Part shown: piece by piece, positions 32,761 to 43,277 of the stretch
Position numbering within the stretch: position 1 is the stretch's first letter
Layout of the letters: each line of letters starts with the position of its first letter
Assembly: GCF_024868665.1 (NCBI RefSeq)
Contig: NC_079905.1
Span: forward strand, 7,232,879 to 7,296,878
Source: Triplophysa rosa
Lineage: Eukaryota; Chordata; Actinopteri; Cypriniformes; Nemacheilidae
Direction of reading: 5' to 3'
Length of the DNA: 64,000 nucleotides
The notes under the pieces: generated by a model
Told to the model about the DNA's origin: nothing
The model's database searches: none
What the model saw: the letters and a program-made list of their open reading frames with translations, nothing else
Position numbers and translations under genes: made by a program

Positions 32761-35700
32761 TGTCATCCTCTTCGGTTTACATAAAGTCCAAACAACCTTT
32801 CAACAGAAAATCTCTTCTGATCTTTGAGACACTCCTCTCAGTTCACCACTGTTACCTAAACTGACCACGCTGAGCTGTTTTAGACTTTTGAGCATCACAG
32901 ACTAACCAATCAGCATCTGCCTTCAATCATGTGACTTTCAGGATTAGTCAGAAGTGATCCAATTGGGACACTGGAAGCGTTCTAACCACAGCAAACCAAA
33001 CGTATGCATCAACACCTCCGGCAGACAAAGGATGTCCTTAGACAATCTGAATGGAGTAAAAATGGAGTAAAAAACAGATGGTTGGATCATTGCAAAACAC
33101 ACCAATGGACTTTTGCTTGGATGGGCTCTTAATGAGCAATCTGGTGTCAACCCAATTACACATCCCCCCCACCCTCACACGCTGCGAGCACCTCTGTGAC
33201 CTAGATCTAGACCCGGCCGGGAGTGTGATACTTTGTTTTGACCAGTAGTGGAAGAGATTGAGACAGGAATCAAAGCAGGTCAAACTGGGAAGTTCTCAGA
33301 CACCTGTACTGTGAACACATACTGTGAGTCCTGACGTGAACAATGCAGTCCTTATAAATGCTTTAACTTTTACACAAAACAAAACTTGTATTGTTTATGA
33401 ATAACTGCTGGAAAAAAAAATATGAAATCTTGTCGATTAGGATATAAAAAATATAAAATATATAACTTTGAATAAAAGGAGTTTCTCTAAAAATCTCATT
33501 TTAAATTGCCAAAATATAAAAGTATTGATACAGCAGAAAATATTTATACTTTAACCACTGCTACATAAATTAAATTGAAAGGGTGCATTACTATAACGAG
33601 TTCATTCCAGCTTTTGGGTGCATGTCTGAATGTAAATATTCACATGAGTGAAGTGAAAGAACTGCTTCAAGTTGAGAATTTTGGAGGAAATTTTTCCTTC
33701 TCCTATTACCCTCTTTATATGGAGCTTGGATTGATGGAATTTTTTCTACTGAATTTTTGCTTGTAAAATGCAAGGCTGCTCCTTTTAATTGTAATATATA
33801 ATTCTAATTTACTTTTAAAACAACAACTTGTAAAACAGACCATCAGCACCATGTGCATTTACATCAACAAATATCATATCTCAATTTGTTCATGTAATTC
33901 CAACCCTTCTCCACCCATGCATTGAAACGGTCAGTAAATTGGCTGCCATATGGCGCTCGTGGCCATCTGCGAGACGCCTGTGGCCGCATGGCGTAAGTGT
34001 GCCTCTCTTTTCACTGGGCTAATTTCTCTAATTTGCAGACAGTCTGGGCTGCGGCTCAGAGCAGATCAACCCGGGCGACGCTCTATTTGCACTTTTACAG
34101 GGGAGGGTTGACACGAACGGGGATGGGGGGGGTGGTTGATGACTGTGTTGGCGAAAAGTGAGGTAGATAGTCAGAAGAAAGAACAAGTGTAACAAGCTAG
34201 ACAGGCTGTGCGTAATTATACACTTCAACAAAGAACATGTTGCGTGCTGCTTTGAGTGACAGTCTACTGTATGTCTACATAGAGATCAAAGTCAGGAAAA
34301 TGACAGGTCTCGCATATTTCAGATTCATGCAGAATACTGTAGCAGAAAGCAAAATACAGAAATCACACTATATGGCAGTGTGAATTTCAATGTTTTGGCC
34401 AACAAATAATCTATTAAAATTGAATAAACTGGTACTTAAGTCATTTATTAATTGACCTTTTCCTGAACGAATGTTTTGGTGTGTGCATTTCTATCTAAAT
34501 ATCTACAGTAAAAATATTATTAAATTCTCAAAATATATTTGAATCTAAAAGCAATCTCTCTCTGTCTCTTTCTCTCTCTCCACCTCCCGTGACCGTCTCC
34601 ATTCTGAAAAGCATGTAAACATTTATCCAAAGAGCTAAGCAGACTAAAACAATGTGAAGACATGTCAGTGTAACATTTAAAATACCCAAGAAAGTAACAA
34701 CAGATTAAAGGAAGTACAGTTACATACATTGAGAGTGATACTGGTGTTCTTTCATTGTTTTTGGTATTACTGCATGTACAGTATTATATATCTGCATATG
34801 ATTGGATCACAGGATCCATGCCAAGTGACATTCAGTGCATGAGACTCAAAAAGCCCCCGAGTCACAGGAAGACCCCTTAAATTCCAAGAGCCTGTGCTTC
34901 TTACATACCCACCCATCATTTATAAAGATTTCTTAGTTTTTTATATTTTAGCTAATTTTTGATATTCATTCAGTCCGTAATAAGACGGTAACTCTCATTT
35001 TTAACATTTAAACCCATTTCACAATTCTGGCATATTTCCCACTTCGAAATTAGCAGTGAACAAAAATGAAACCTAATTACAAAACACTAATGATAATAGG
35101 CCCAAAGCATTAAATAGAAACTAACATGTGATCTTCTCTTTCTCCTCGTGCTCACTTCTGTGTTTTCCTCCATGGTAGTAAACAGACACACAGCATTTCT
35201 CAAGGGAACAGGATTAATATTTATTTACGCATTGTCTTCTTTACAACTTACAAACCCCCTCCCTGGCAACAGCACCACCCACTGAAAACACGGTTGGCCA
35301 GCAGTTTAAGATCCGTGTCAACGGGCAGTTCAAACACACTGTTTACCATCTCCGCTTGGCTTAAGTCACGCGCACATCCCTCTAAACACAGATAATCCGC
35401 CTTCTAGAATGCTAAACACATATGATTACATTATTCACTCTCTGCTCCTCTGTTTTTGCCGCATGCCGCTCTATTGTTTTTCCACTGTGATGTTGACATG
35501 TTTTTGAGGAATTTCCCTACTTGCATGGAAAGATAAGGTGCATTGTCAAGATGACGCTGACATAATCGAGAGAAGAAAGGGGTTCAGTGAGCAATGTGCA
35601 CTTACCGTCAAACGCTAGCATGCCCTAACATGCAAATAGATTGTGTAAGGAAACCAAAATTTGAGTTTGATGATGAGTTTTATAATCATTAATACACATT

Positions 35701-36680
35701 GGTAATTTAAGTTGCGTCTTTAGTCAGTTGATTCAAAGTCATGTTGGCCTGACTGATCATCATGTGGTGTGGGTTTAAAATGTTAATAAAAGTTTGGTTT
35801 CACCAATAAGTTGACAATATCACATTGATGTCACATGATGTTGTACTCAATATAAGCACGGTGAGATGTATGACATAGGTTTCATGATAAGTGGTCAAGT
35901 CATCAGTGTTACTATGGCAACAGCCATCACTGAAAAATATTTGGCAAGACTGACCAATTAGAAATAAAGTACACATAAAAAGTGATTATTTCTCAACCCC
36001 CCAAAAAAGTTTGCTAGTTCAGGTCTGTGGTTTTACATATGAGAGCTTATTCACAGGGTTAACAGCCCTCACTACATACCTTCTTAAAATCTCACTCGTG
36101 TGTATGTGCTGGTTAGTGTTAGAAATAAACAAAACAATTAGCCTAAGTTCTCAGACGCTATTTGTGTTTCTAGCAATTCATTATGCAAACATCTATAAAG
36201 AAACTGAACTGGGTAACATGCAAACACAATCTTAATTTTTACATCATCCTCTCGTATTTTCTTCATTCCCAAGCGGCCTGCGTGTCAGACCTTGGAATTT
36301 ATATCTACTGCATTTTCTCAAGGGCTGGTAAACAAACAACATGATCCGTCTTGTGAGTCAAAACCTCAATCTGTTTCATGGCATCATGTCCTCTTCCTGA
36401 TCTCTTCCTCTTTCTTTGTTCTAATTTAATTTTCTTAAGTCTACGAGTCGCCCCCGAGGCTGGATTTGATTGGTCTGTGCCAGGTAAGGAAGCAGGGGAT
36501 GGGCATCTGCCATTGGAGGAGAAAGTAATGATGCAAAATGAAGGAAACATCTGGATGAAAGAGGAAAACAGACACTTCCATGGAAATGATAATGCAACTC
36601 CTTCCCAAACTGGATTAAATGAAAAAATTTAAACAATGTGCATCATCTACAAGAATAGGCAGGATGAAAATCTTGGCCAA
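32761..36680. other. Intergenic DNA upstream of prdm1
   Basis: No exon supported. It probably includes the prdm1 promoter near 32.8-32.95 kb (inverted CCAAT box in CTAACCAATCAGC). A GC-richer patch at 33900-34100 and a CT-rich tract near 34557 are the only departures from AT-rich sequence. Confidence 0.5.
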
Positions 36681-36681
36681 A

Positions 36682-37940
36682 CATGTGAAGAGTTTGGTTC
36701 CAAAATGCGATAAACGCCATTAAAAAAAAAAAAAGTTTCCGCCCAAATCAGTATTGTATCAGGTCGGTATTGAAAAGTCACTTTTTAATTTACGCAAAAT
36801 GCGATATCCGCCGTGTTATAGACCAATTTGGAGTCGACGTCACGGTTACATCACTGCCAGCTGCGCGCATAGTGGTGGTAGAAAAACAGTGGAAACAAAG
36901 CAGCAATGAATGAAATGTAGGAGACAATTCCTTCAAAAATGTGTTTTTGTGTTATTGAATGTCAGAATAGGAATGGCAAAAATTATGGTGTTATTTCCTA
37001 TGGAATACCGTCGTTGAATATGACATTTTAAGATAAACAAGCCATTAAAGCAACAGCCTGGACTGAAGAAATTATCCGGAATACTCGTTTCTCTGTGTTT
37101 ATTTTATTTCAGGTAAGGTTTTCTATACTGTATATCACACACAAATGCAAAATAAATTATGTAACGTGATCAAGATGCTTTCTGCCACCAGTTCGGCTCC
37201 GCCCACAGAATCGCGTCACACTGTTTGCAAACAAAAAATTGGTCTATACGCCAGTCTCACTTCTCTGCAGAATGCGATATATCCGCTCAACCAATCACAG
37301 CACACCATTCCACGCATTGTAAACAGTAATGGCGGCGCTCTGAATATGGTCGGCTCCTAGTATCCCTGATCTACTTTGTACTTTGTGTTCAACAAACAAA
37401 CACAACAATGAATAATTTTGACGGCATTGATGAACCTGTGCTGGTTTGTGCGGTGGGGAAGAAACGTAAGTCATCGAAATCTAATTATTTACGTGAGGAG
37501 ATTAAGAAGACGAGGCACTAATTTATAGCATTAAAAAGATGACCCGTTGAATTCACTTTAGGAGCGATGACCGATTGAATGCATTTTTAGTCCAGTGCCT
37601 GTATGTAAGATTAGTATTGTATTGAGTTCAGAGGCTGTCATATGTGGATCAACTCTCTTTGTTGTGTATTTTCAACAGTTTCAATATGACAGATAAATTG
37701 TATATTGATTCAATGGATTTATTGCATTTTGGAAAAAAAGATCAGTTTTTATAATAAATCTTTTAAAATCAAAATCTGGATTTGAATTTTTCATGTTACT
37801 AGAACCTAAAGATGCTATGTGAAACTTTGAAACAGAAAATATTGGTTTTCATCTTGCCACTTTCTTTGTAAAGAAAACACATTTTTACTCAAATTAATCA
37901 AAATGGATTTATAGCGTTTTGGAACCAAACTCTTCATGTG
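36682..37940. mobile_element. DNA transposon remnant with ~40-bp inverted ends (GAAGAGTTTGGTTCCAAAA)
   Basis: The left end contains GAAGAGTTTGGTTCCAAAA followed by TGCGATAAACGCCATT. The right end is its inverse (AATGGATTTATAGCG, then TTTTGGAACCAAACTCTTC). The interior has several AATGCGATA motifs, a nested palindromic MITE (36817-37248) and a 38-codon open frame from ATG 37408 (MNNFDGIDEPVLVCAVGKKR, stop TAA) that looks like a short transposon-encoded fragment. Non-autonomous or decayed. Confidence 0.7.
36817..37248. mobile_element. 432-bp MITE with TATAGACCAATTT ends, nested
   Basis: TATAGACCAATTT at the left and AAATTGGTCTATA at the right form a perfect 13-bp inverted repeat; TA or TATA may include the target duplication. 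Inside, a frame reading FCVIECQNRNGKNYG faintly recalls a THAP zinc-finger start, but it stops within about 35 codons. Confidence 0.75.
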
Positions 37941-38606
37941 CACGTTTACATTTTAAAACAAATAATTTTTATTTTTAGAGTATATGCCATACAGGTTTTA
38001 TTTGGCTTGCAGAACATGCGTGTTTCCTTCTACTATCAAGCCAAATAAAACGTTTAATAATGTATAGGCCTAATTAAACATCTCTCACTCTTTCACACTT
38101 TAACACACACCTAAAAATGGCAGGGGAGGGTGCAAATCTGAAGACAGTCAAGCAAAGGTCCTGAACAAATCTGCTGCAGAGTTCACACCTTCGACTAAAA
38201 AGCGAGAAAGAGGAAGTGTATTCATATGATCTTATCTCGATCATCTACCCTCGCTTGATAATGCTTGAAATAACTACACAAAGTCTTAGCATATCGGCTA
38301 CTATCAGGCATGTTATATCCATCTGTGCCCTGGACTGCGACTGAGTTAGTGGTTTGAGTTTCTCTGCATTTTATATAGGCCTAAATATATATGGTCTCGT
38401 AGCCAATAAATATATTTGGAAATACCCCTCTCCTCCTGCTTGTATACTTTATGGCAGTGTATGCAATAACAAGAGCTATGTTTCATTAGTAATCGCTCTT
38501 AACTTGACTAACTTAAACCTCACCTGACCCCATCAGCTCTTCACATGACTCCAAATTTCATCTACAGTGCATGATGCTTATTTGTTTGCATTGTTTGAAA
38601 AAATCA
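37941..38606. other. Intergenic spacer
   Basis: AT-rich, no feature recognised. Confidence 0.5.
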
Positions 38607-38999
38607 AGATGGCTGTGTCTGAAACCGCTCCCTATCTCCTATATAGTGCACTGTATTGGGTGTCCACAATTTTGTAGTGGTGTCCGAGTGACTTCTTCAT
38701 TCCCTACATTCGTTCACTCTTTTTTTATCCACAATGCACTCTGATTTTGATTGCAAATTCGTTGTATACTCGCTCACTCACTATTTCCCATGATACAACA
38801 TGCGACGGCCGCTTGATTAGAATCAGCTGGAGGAGAGCGACCATTAATGCCACGAATGCACGTTTATACACTTGTGTTTGTTCTTGTTGACAGTTATTTT
38901 CATGTTTTTGAGAATAAACAGATTAAACGAATGTTATGGACAGTGGTGCCTTATTTTAAATAATTTTATTAAACGTAATAAACGTTAAAGTAAATAAAC

Positions 39000-39004
39000 G
39001 TGGC
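39000..39004. repeat. 5' target site duplication GTGGC
   Basis: GTGGC immediately precedes the 5' LTR and recurs directly after the 3' LTR. Confidence 0.8.
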
Positions 39005-39382
39005 TATGGCAGAGGGGGTGTGGTTCAGTGAAGTCTGCAGCGGGAGAGAGAGTGAGGAGACGAGCGGTGAGTGAGTGGAGCTCGCGCAAATGACGAACAC
39101 CCGTGTCTTGTTCCAGTAAATGGCATGGGGAGGCTTAAATACCAACGAGGCAGCACTGGTAGGGGAGAGAGACGTGGCTACGACTGGCAGAGTGAAGCGG
39201 AGCGGAGGCAGCATTGAGACTACCGCGTGGAACCTAAGAGAAAAGGACTTAACAGTGATTACTGTGTGTTTATGCGCAGAGAGCGCTAGAAAGGACATTG
39301 TGTTAATAAACTTACCTGCCAGTGGTAGCTGATCCCCGATTCCAGCCTCTTCCTTCCTGTGTGTATTTACGAACTTGCTACA
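39005..39382 (+). repeat. 5' LTR (378 bp)
   Basis: Runs from TATGGCAGAGGGGG to TTGCTACA. It contains a CTTAAATACC string that may serve as TATA box and an AATAAA near 39305. It carries about 202 bp that the 3' LTR lacks; the last ~135 bp match the 3' LTR except for a 9-base indel. Confidence 0.85.
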
Positions 39383-39383
39383 G

Positions 39384-39401
39384 TGGTGCCGAAACCCGGG
39401 A
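39384..39401 (+). other. Primer-binding site, tRNA-Phe type
   Basis: TGGTGCCGAAACCCGGGA is an 18-base complement of the 3' end of vertebrate tRNA-Phe including CCA (tRNA sequence recalled from memory). Confidence 0.8.
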
Positions 39402-39402
39402 G

Positions 39403-39870
39403 AAGGAAGGAAGCAGGAGTGCCGCGGCCAGTGGGCCAAATCCGTCAAGCTCGCCGTTTGCGGAAGTGATTTCATCACTCGCGGTCCTCCACCAAGAACA
39501 ACATCGGGCCCTTCTGCAGCTGCGGGAGGACCAGGATAGTCCTCCGGGCCCAGCAAGAGGACCACGAGATGTTCCGGAGCTGGATGCACCGGGAGGTTCA
39601 GACGGGGGTCTCCTGGATCTCTATGAGCAGGCGGCCGAGACCAGTGAATGGCAGAGGGATCAGAGGGCCCTACGGCTGCTTCCCCTGCTCTCCGGCGAAG
39701 CACAGGTGGCGGCGCAACAACTGCCCCTGGAGAATCTCCTGGTGTATGCTAAGCTGAAGAAAGCCATCCTGCAGCGGGTCGGCCGGAGCCCTGAGCAACA
39801 CCGCCAGCGATTTCGGTCGTTGGGGTTGGCGGAAACCGGCCGACCATACCAAATTACCAAATTACTGGGG
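39403..39870 (+). pseudogene. gag capsid fragment of the retrotransposon
   Basis: The frame contains LYEQAAETSEW, RLLPLLSGEAQVAAQQLP and LLVYAKLKKAILQRVG, the capsid region that in Gmr1-like elements is related to vertebrate SCAN domains. No in-frame ATG precedes it. Downstream capsid, zinc-knuckle and protease sequence is missing: after about 39860 the frame passes into unrelated linker and then integrase. Confidence 0.8.
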
Positions 39871-40049
39871 CTACTTTGTGCGGATGTCTCTTGGGGGAAG
39901 AAGAAGCAAGGTAGGGGAGGTTGCGTGCACGCGGGCAGTACGGAACCGGATCCGTCGGGGCCTGACTCTGGGGAAGCACGCGAAATTGAGAGGCTAATCC
40001 TCTCGGATCGCGATGACTTCCCCCTGGAGCAGGCCCAGGATGCGACGCT

Positions 40050-40975
40050 GACGGTTCAGCCCACACGCCCCCTCTCCTACCCTTATTTTGCTATAAGAAA
40101 TAATCGGTTATATCGAGTGACCCAAGACACTCAGACAAAGGAAGATATAACCCAGTTGTTGATTCCAAAGAGCCGTCGGGAAATGCTTTTCCAGGCGGCA
40201 CATAATAATCCGATGGCAGGACATTTAGGACAGGGCAATACACTAAGTCGCCTCATGGCCCGATTCTTTTGGCTGGGCATTCACGACAACGTGCGCAGGT
40301 GGTGCGCGTCTTGACGGGAATGTCCAATGACCAAGGCATGGCGTTCATGTCACGTACGCTACGCGAACTATACGAATTACTGGGCATTAAATCGATTCAT
40401 AACCAGCGTCTTATACCCACAGACGGACGGGCTGGTGGAACGGTTTAATCGCACGTTAAAAACCATGATTCGTAAGTTCGTTCACGAGGACGCCAAGAAT
40501 TGGGATAAGTGGTTGGAGCCCCTCTTATTCACGGTACGAGAGGTCCCCAAGCCTCCACGGGGTTTCCCCCCTTCGAGCTTCTTTATGGGCGTCAACCCCG
40601 AGGGGTTCTAGACGTCCTCAAGGAAACGTGGGAGGACGGGCCGTCTCCGAGTAAGAATGAAATTCAGTATGTCCTGGACCTGAGAGCAAAACTCCATACA
40701 CTGGGGCGGCTATCCTTGGAGAATTTGCTACAGGCCCAGGACAAGCAAAGCCGTCTGTATAACCGGGCTTCCAACCTGAGAAAGTTCACGCCGGGAGAGA
40801 AAGTGCTTGTATTGCTCCCGACATCCTACTCCAAATTACTTGCAAAGTGGCAAGGACCCTTCGAGATCACACGGCAAGTTGGCGATCTCGATTATGAGGT
40901 CGTCCGGACTCGATTATGAGGTCGTCCGGTGCACGTCAAATATACCACCTCAACCTCCTGAAAAAATGGAGCGAG
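40050..40975 (+). pseudogene. Integrase remnants (HHCC, partial core, GPF module)
   Basis: The HHCC zinc-binding segment ends in RRWCAS followed by a TGA (40312-40314) at the place of the next Cys region. The segment bearing the first catalytic Asp is missing. The core resumes at a DQG in another frame near 40329, then PQTDGLVERFNR with the catalytic Glu. A further frame change near 40560 leads to the KWQGPFEI module. A 22-bp tandem duplication at 40889-40932 breaks the frame again. Not functional. Confidence 0.85.
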
Positions 40976-41093
40976 GAGGAGGCAGTGATGCTGGCGACGG
41001 TGGTGTCCGCAGAGGAGGATCTCGGGCCAGAGGCAAATGCTAAAACGCAATCACTTGCCCTGGCCCCGGGGGGAGACCACCTCTCACCCTCAC

Positions 41094-42329
41094 AGCTCAC
41101 TGACCTGGCCCACCTGCAAGCGGAATTTGCCGACGTGTTTTCTCCCCTTCCTGGCCGATCTTATACAGCACCATATCGAAACCGAACCTGGGGTAGTGGT
41201 GCGTAGTAGACCCTACCGCTTACCTGAACACAAGAAAAAGGTGGTTCAGGCAGAATTAGAGGCAATGTTAGATTTGGGGGTAATAGAAGAGTCCAGCAGC
41301 GACTGGGTGAGCCCGATAGTTTTGGTACCCAAAACCGACGGCTCGGTTAGGTTCTGCGTGGACTAGCGCAAAGTCAATGCAGTGTCGAAATTCGACGCTT
41401 ACCCAATGCCACGGGTCAACGAATTGTTGGACCGGCTGGGCTCTGCTCATTTTTATTCGACACTGGACTTAACAAAAGGGTACTGGCAGATCCCCCTATC
41501 ACCAGTATCCAAAGAAAAAACAGCCTTCACCACGCAGTTCGGATTACACCAATTCGTGACTCTTCCGTTCGGATTGTTTGGATCTCCGGCCACCTTCCAG
41601 CATCTCATGGACCGTATCCTCCGACCCCATGCGACGTATGCCGCTGCCTATCTTGATGATATTATTATCCATAGCAACGATTGGCAGCGGCATATGGAGC
41701 ATCTGAAAGCGGTCCTGAGGTTGCTGAGGGAGGCCGGGCTCACGGCTAATCCGAAGACGTGTGCGATTGGGCGGGTGGAGGTCAAGTATCTGGGCTTCCA
41801 CTTAGGTCACAGGCGGGTGCGTCCCCAAATTAATAAGACTGCAGCGATTGCAGCCTGCCCGAGGCCTAAGACCAAAAAGGAGGTGAGACAGTTCCTGGGG
41901 TTGGCGGGATATTATAGACGGTTTGCACCTAAATATTCGGAGCTCACCAACCCGCTGACTGATCTCACTAAAAAGGAAGCGCCAGATCCGTTCCAGTGGA
42001 CGGAGCGGTGCCAGCAGGCCTTTACCCAAGTGAAGGCTGCTCTGTGCGGCAGGCCGCTCCTACACTCTCCTAACTTTTCTCTCCCTTTTATTCTGCAGAC
42101 CGACGCGTCGGACAGAGGGCTGGGTGCAGTCCTGTCCCAGGTGGTGGAGGGTGAGGAACGGCCAGTGCTGTACCTTAGCCGCAAGCTCTCGAAGAGGGAA
42201 GCTAGGTACAGCACCATAGAAAAAGAATGTTTGGCCATCAGGTGGGCTGTCCTCACCCTCAGATATTACCTCCTGGGGCGGGAACCCTCTGTTCGGACCA
42301 TGCTCCCCTCCAGTGGCTCCACCGCATGA
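41094..42329 (+). pseudogene. Reverse transcriptase and start of RNase H
   Basis: The RT frame holds SPIVLVPKTDG, FYSTLDLTKGYWQIPL, the catalytic YLDD (near 41655), LGLAGYYRRF and then the RNase H start ILQTDASDRGLGAVLSQ. A TAG at 41364-41366, directly after FCVD, interrupts it; the frame then continues unbroken to 42329. The RNase H DHAPLQWL segment continues in another frame near 42300. Confidence 0.88.
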
Positions 42330-42450
42330 AAGATACCAACGCGCGGATCACCCGTTGGTATCTCGCTCTACAACCTTTCAAGTTCAAGGTGATCCACAGG
42401 CCAGGTGCACAGATGGCCGACTTCCTCTCCAGGCAAGGGGGGGGGGGGCT
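42227..42450 (+). pseudogene. RNase H C-terminal part
   Basis: DHAPLQWLHRM, ITRWYLALQPF and HRPGAQMADFLSR are the usual end of gypsy RNase H. The piece is in a different frame from the RT before it. Confidence 0.8.
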
Positions 42451-42481
42451 GCAGGTCGGATGGCTCCCCGGCCTGAGTCAG

Positions 42482-42491
42482 GCGGTGGGGG
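42482..42491 (+). other. Polypurine tract
   Basis: GCGGTGGGGG directly before the 3' LTR, in the position expected for plus-strand priming. Confidence 0.55.
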
Positions 42492-42678
42492 TATGTGGCA
42501 GAGGGGGCGTGGTTCAGCGAAGTCTGCAGCGGGACTTAACAGTGATTACTGTGTGTTTATGCGAAAGAAGCGCAGAGAGCGCTAGAAAGGACATTGTGTT
42601 AATAAACTTACCTGCCAGTGGTAGCTGATCCCCGATTCCAGCCTCTTCCTTCCTGTGTGTATTTACGAACTTGCTACA
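42492..42678 (+). repeat. 3' LTR (187 bp, internally deleted)
   Basis: TATGTGGCAGAGGGGG to TTGCTACA. It lacks about 202 bp of U3-type sequence between GCAGCGGGA and CTTAACAG, and carries extra TG near its start plus a 9-base insert (GAAAGAAGC). Confidence 0.85.
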
Positions 42679-42683
42679 GTGGC
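42679..42683. repeat. 3' target site duplication GTGGC
   Basis: Matches 39000-39004. Confidence 0.8.
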
Positions 42684-43026
42684 AAACAGTTGTTTTGTTC
42701 TCTTTATTAAAAACTAGTGAACTTTACCATTTTATTAAGCAATCCATGAAGCCACACAGGTGTAATACGTATAACTGTTATGTCAAATGTCCGCGACAGT
42801 ACTGTCAGACACAGGTTATATTACGTCAGTGTCCGAAATCATTCACTCATTTTCATTCACTTCTTCCCCATATAGTGGACTCAAATGTCATTCGCTATAT
42901 AGGGAATAGTGAAGGAGTGAGTAAGGGAGCGGTTTCAAACACAGCAGATGTATTATTGACTTCGCTTGCATGTGCTGACAGTGCCCAGTGAACAATGCAA
43001 CCTTGCAAGGGCAAAACATTTGCACA

Positions 43027-43277
43027 TTAATACAATTCACCCAAAAATCATAATTTACTCACCCTCATGTTATTCCAAACCTGCATGAATTTCTTTCTTC
43101 TGCAGAACACAAAAAATATTTTGAAGAACGTTGGTGCCCCAACAATATTGGTCCCCATTGACTTCCATTGTATGGACACAAAACCAATGAGACATTTCTC
43201 AAAATATCTTCTTTTGTGTTCCACAAAGAAAAGTGTCAAATTGAGGTTTTAAACAACATGAGGGAATCGCATTAAAG
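43027..43277. mobile_element. TTAAAGG foldback MITE, degraded copy
   Basis: TACAATTCACCCAAAAATCA, AATTTACTCACCCTCATG and GAACACAAAAAATATTTTGA on the left; matching inverse AAAATATCTTCTTTTGTGTT and AACATGAGGG on the right. Confidence 0.8.

Larger units (their letters stand above)
39005..42678 (+). mobile_element. Degraded Ty3/gypsy-class LTR retrotransposon, Gmr1-like order
   Basis: Element of 3.67 kb bounded by LTRs (39005-39382, 42492-42678) and GTGGC duplications. A primer-binding site sits one base after the 5' LTR and a G-rich polypurine tract precedes the 3' LTR. Domains appear in the order gag fragment, integrase zinc-binding and core remnants, GPF module, reverse transcriptase, RNase H. 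Integrase before RT is the arrangement described for Gmr1-like elements of deuterostomes, unlike ordinary gypsy elements. Premature stops, frame changes and at least two internal deletions make it non-autonomous. The surviving RT frame is long, so decay is not very old. Confidence 0.9.
38607..42950. mobile_element. ~650-bp TIR element split by the LTR retrotransposon
   Basis: The left end GCTGTGTCTGAAACCGCTCCCT begins at 38612 and the right end AGGGAGCGGTTTCAAACACAGC finishes at 42945, an inverted repeat with one mismatch over 22 bp. AGATG flanks both sides (38607-38611, 42946-42950), consistent with a 5-bp target duplication. Removing the retrotransposon and one GTGGC leaves about 650 bp. 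No coding sequence is left. Confidence 0.8.

Noticed and set aside
36900..37060. THAP-domain gene
   Set aside because: Only a faint Cys-x4-Cys-like start is seen and the frame stops quickly, within a MITE.
37408..37521. Short open frame MNNFDGIDEPVLVCAVGKKR as a host microprotein
   Set aside because: It sits between transposon ends and is better explained as a transposon-encoded fragment.
39322..40314. A 330-codon frame that could be called a host gene
   Set aside because: It begins inside the 5' LTR without an ATG and is a fused gag-integrase remnant of the retrotransposon.
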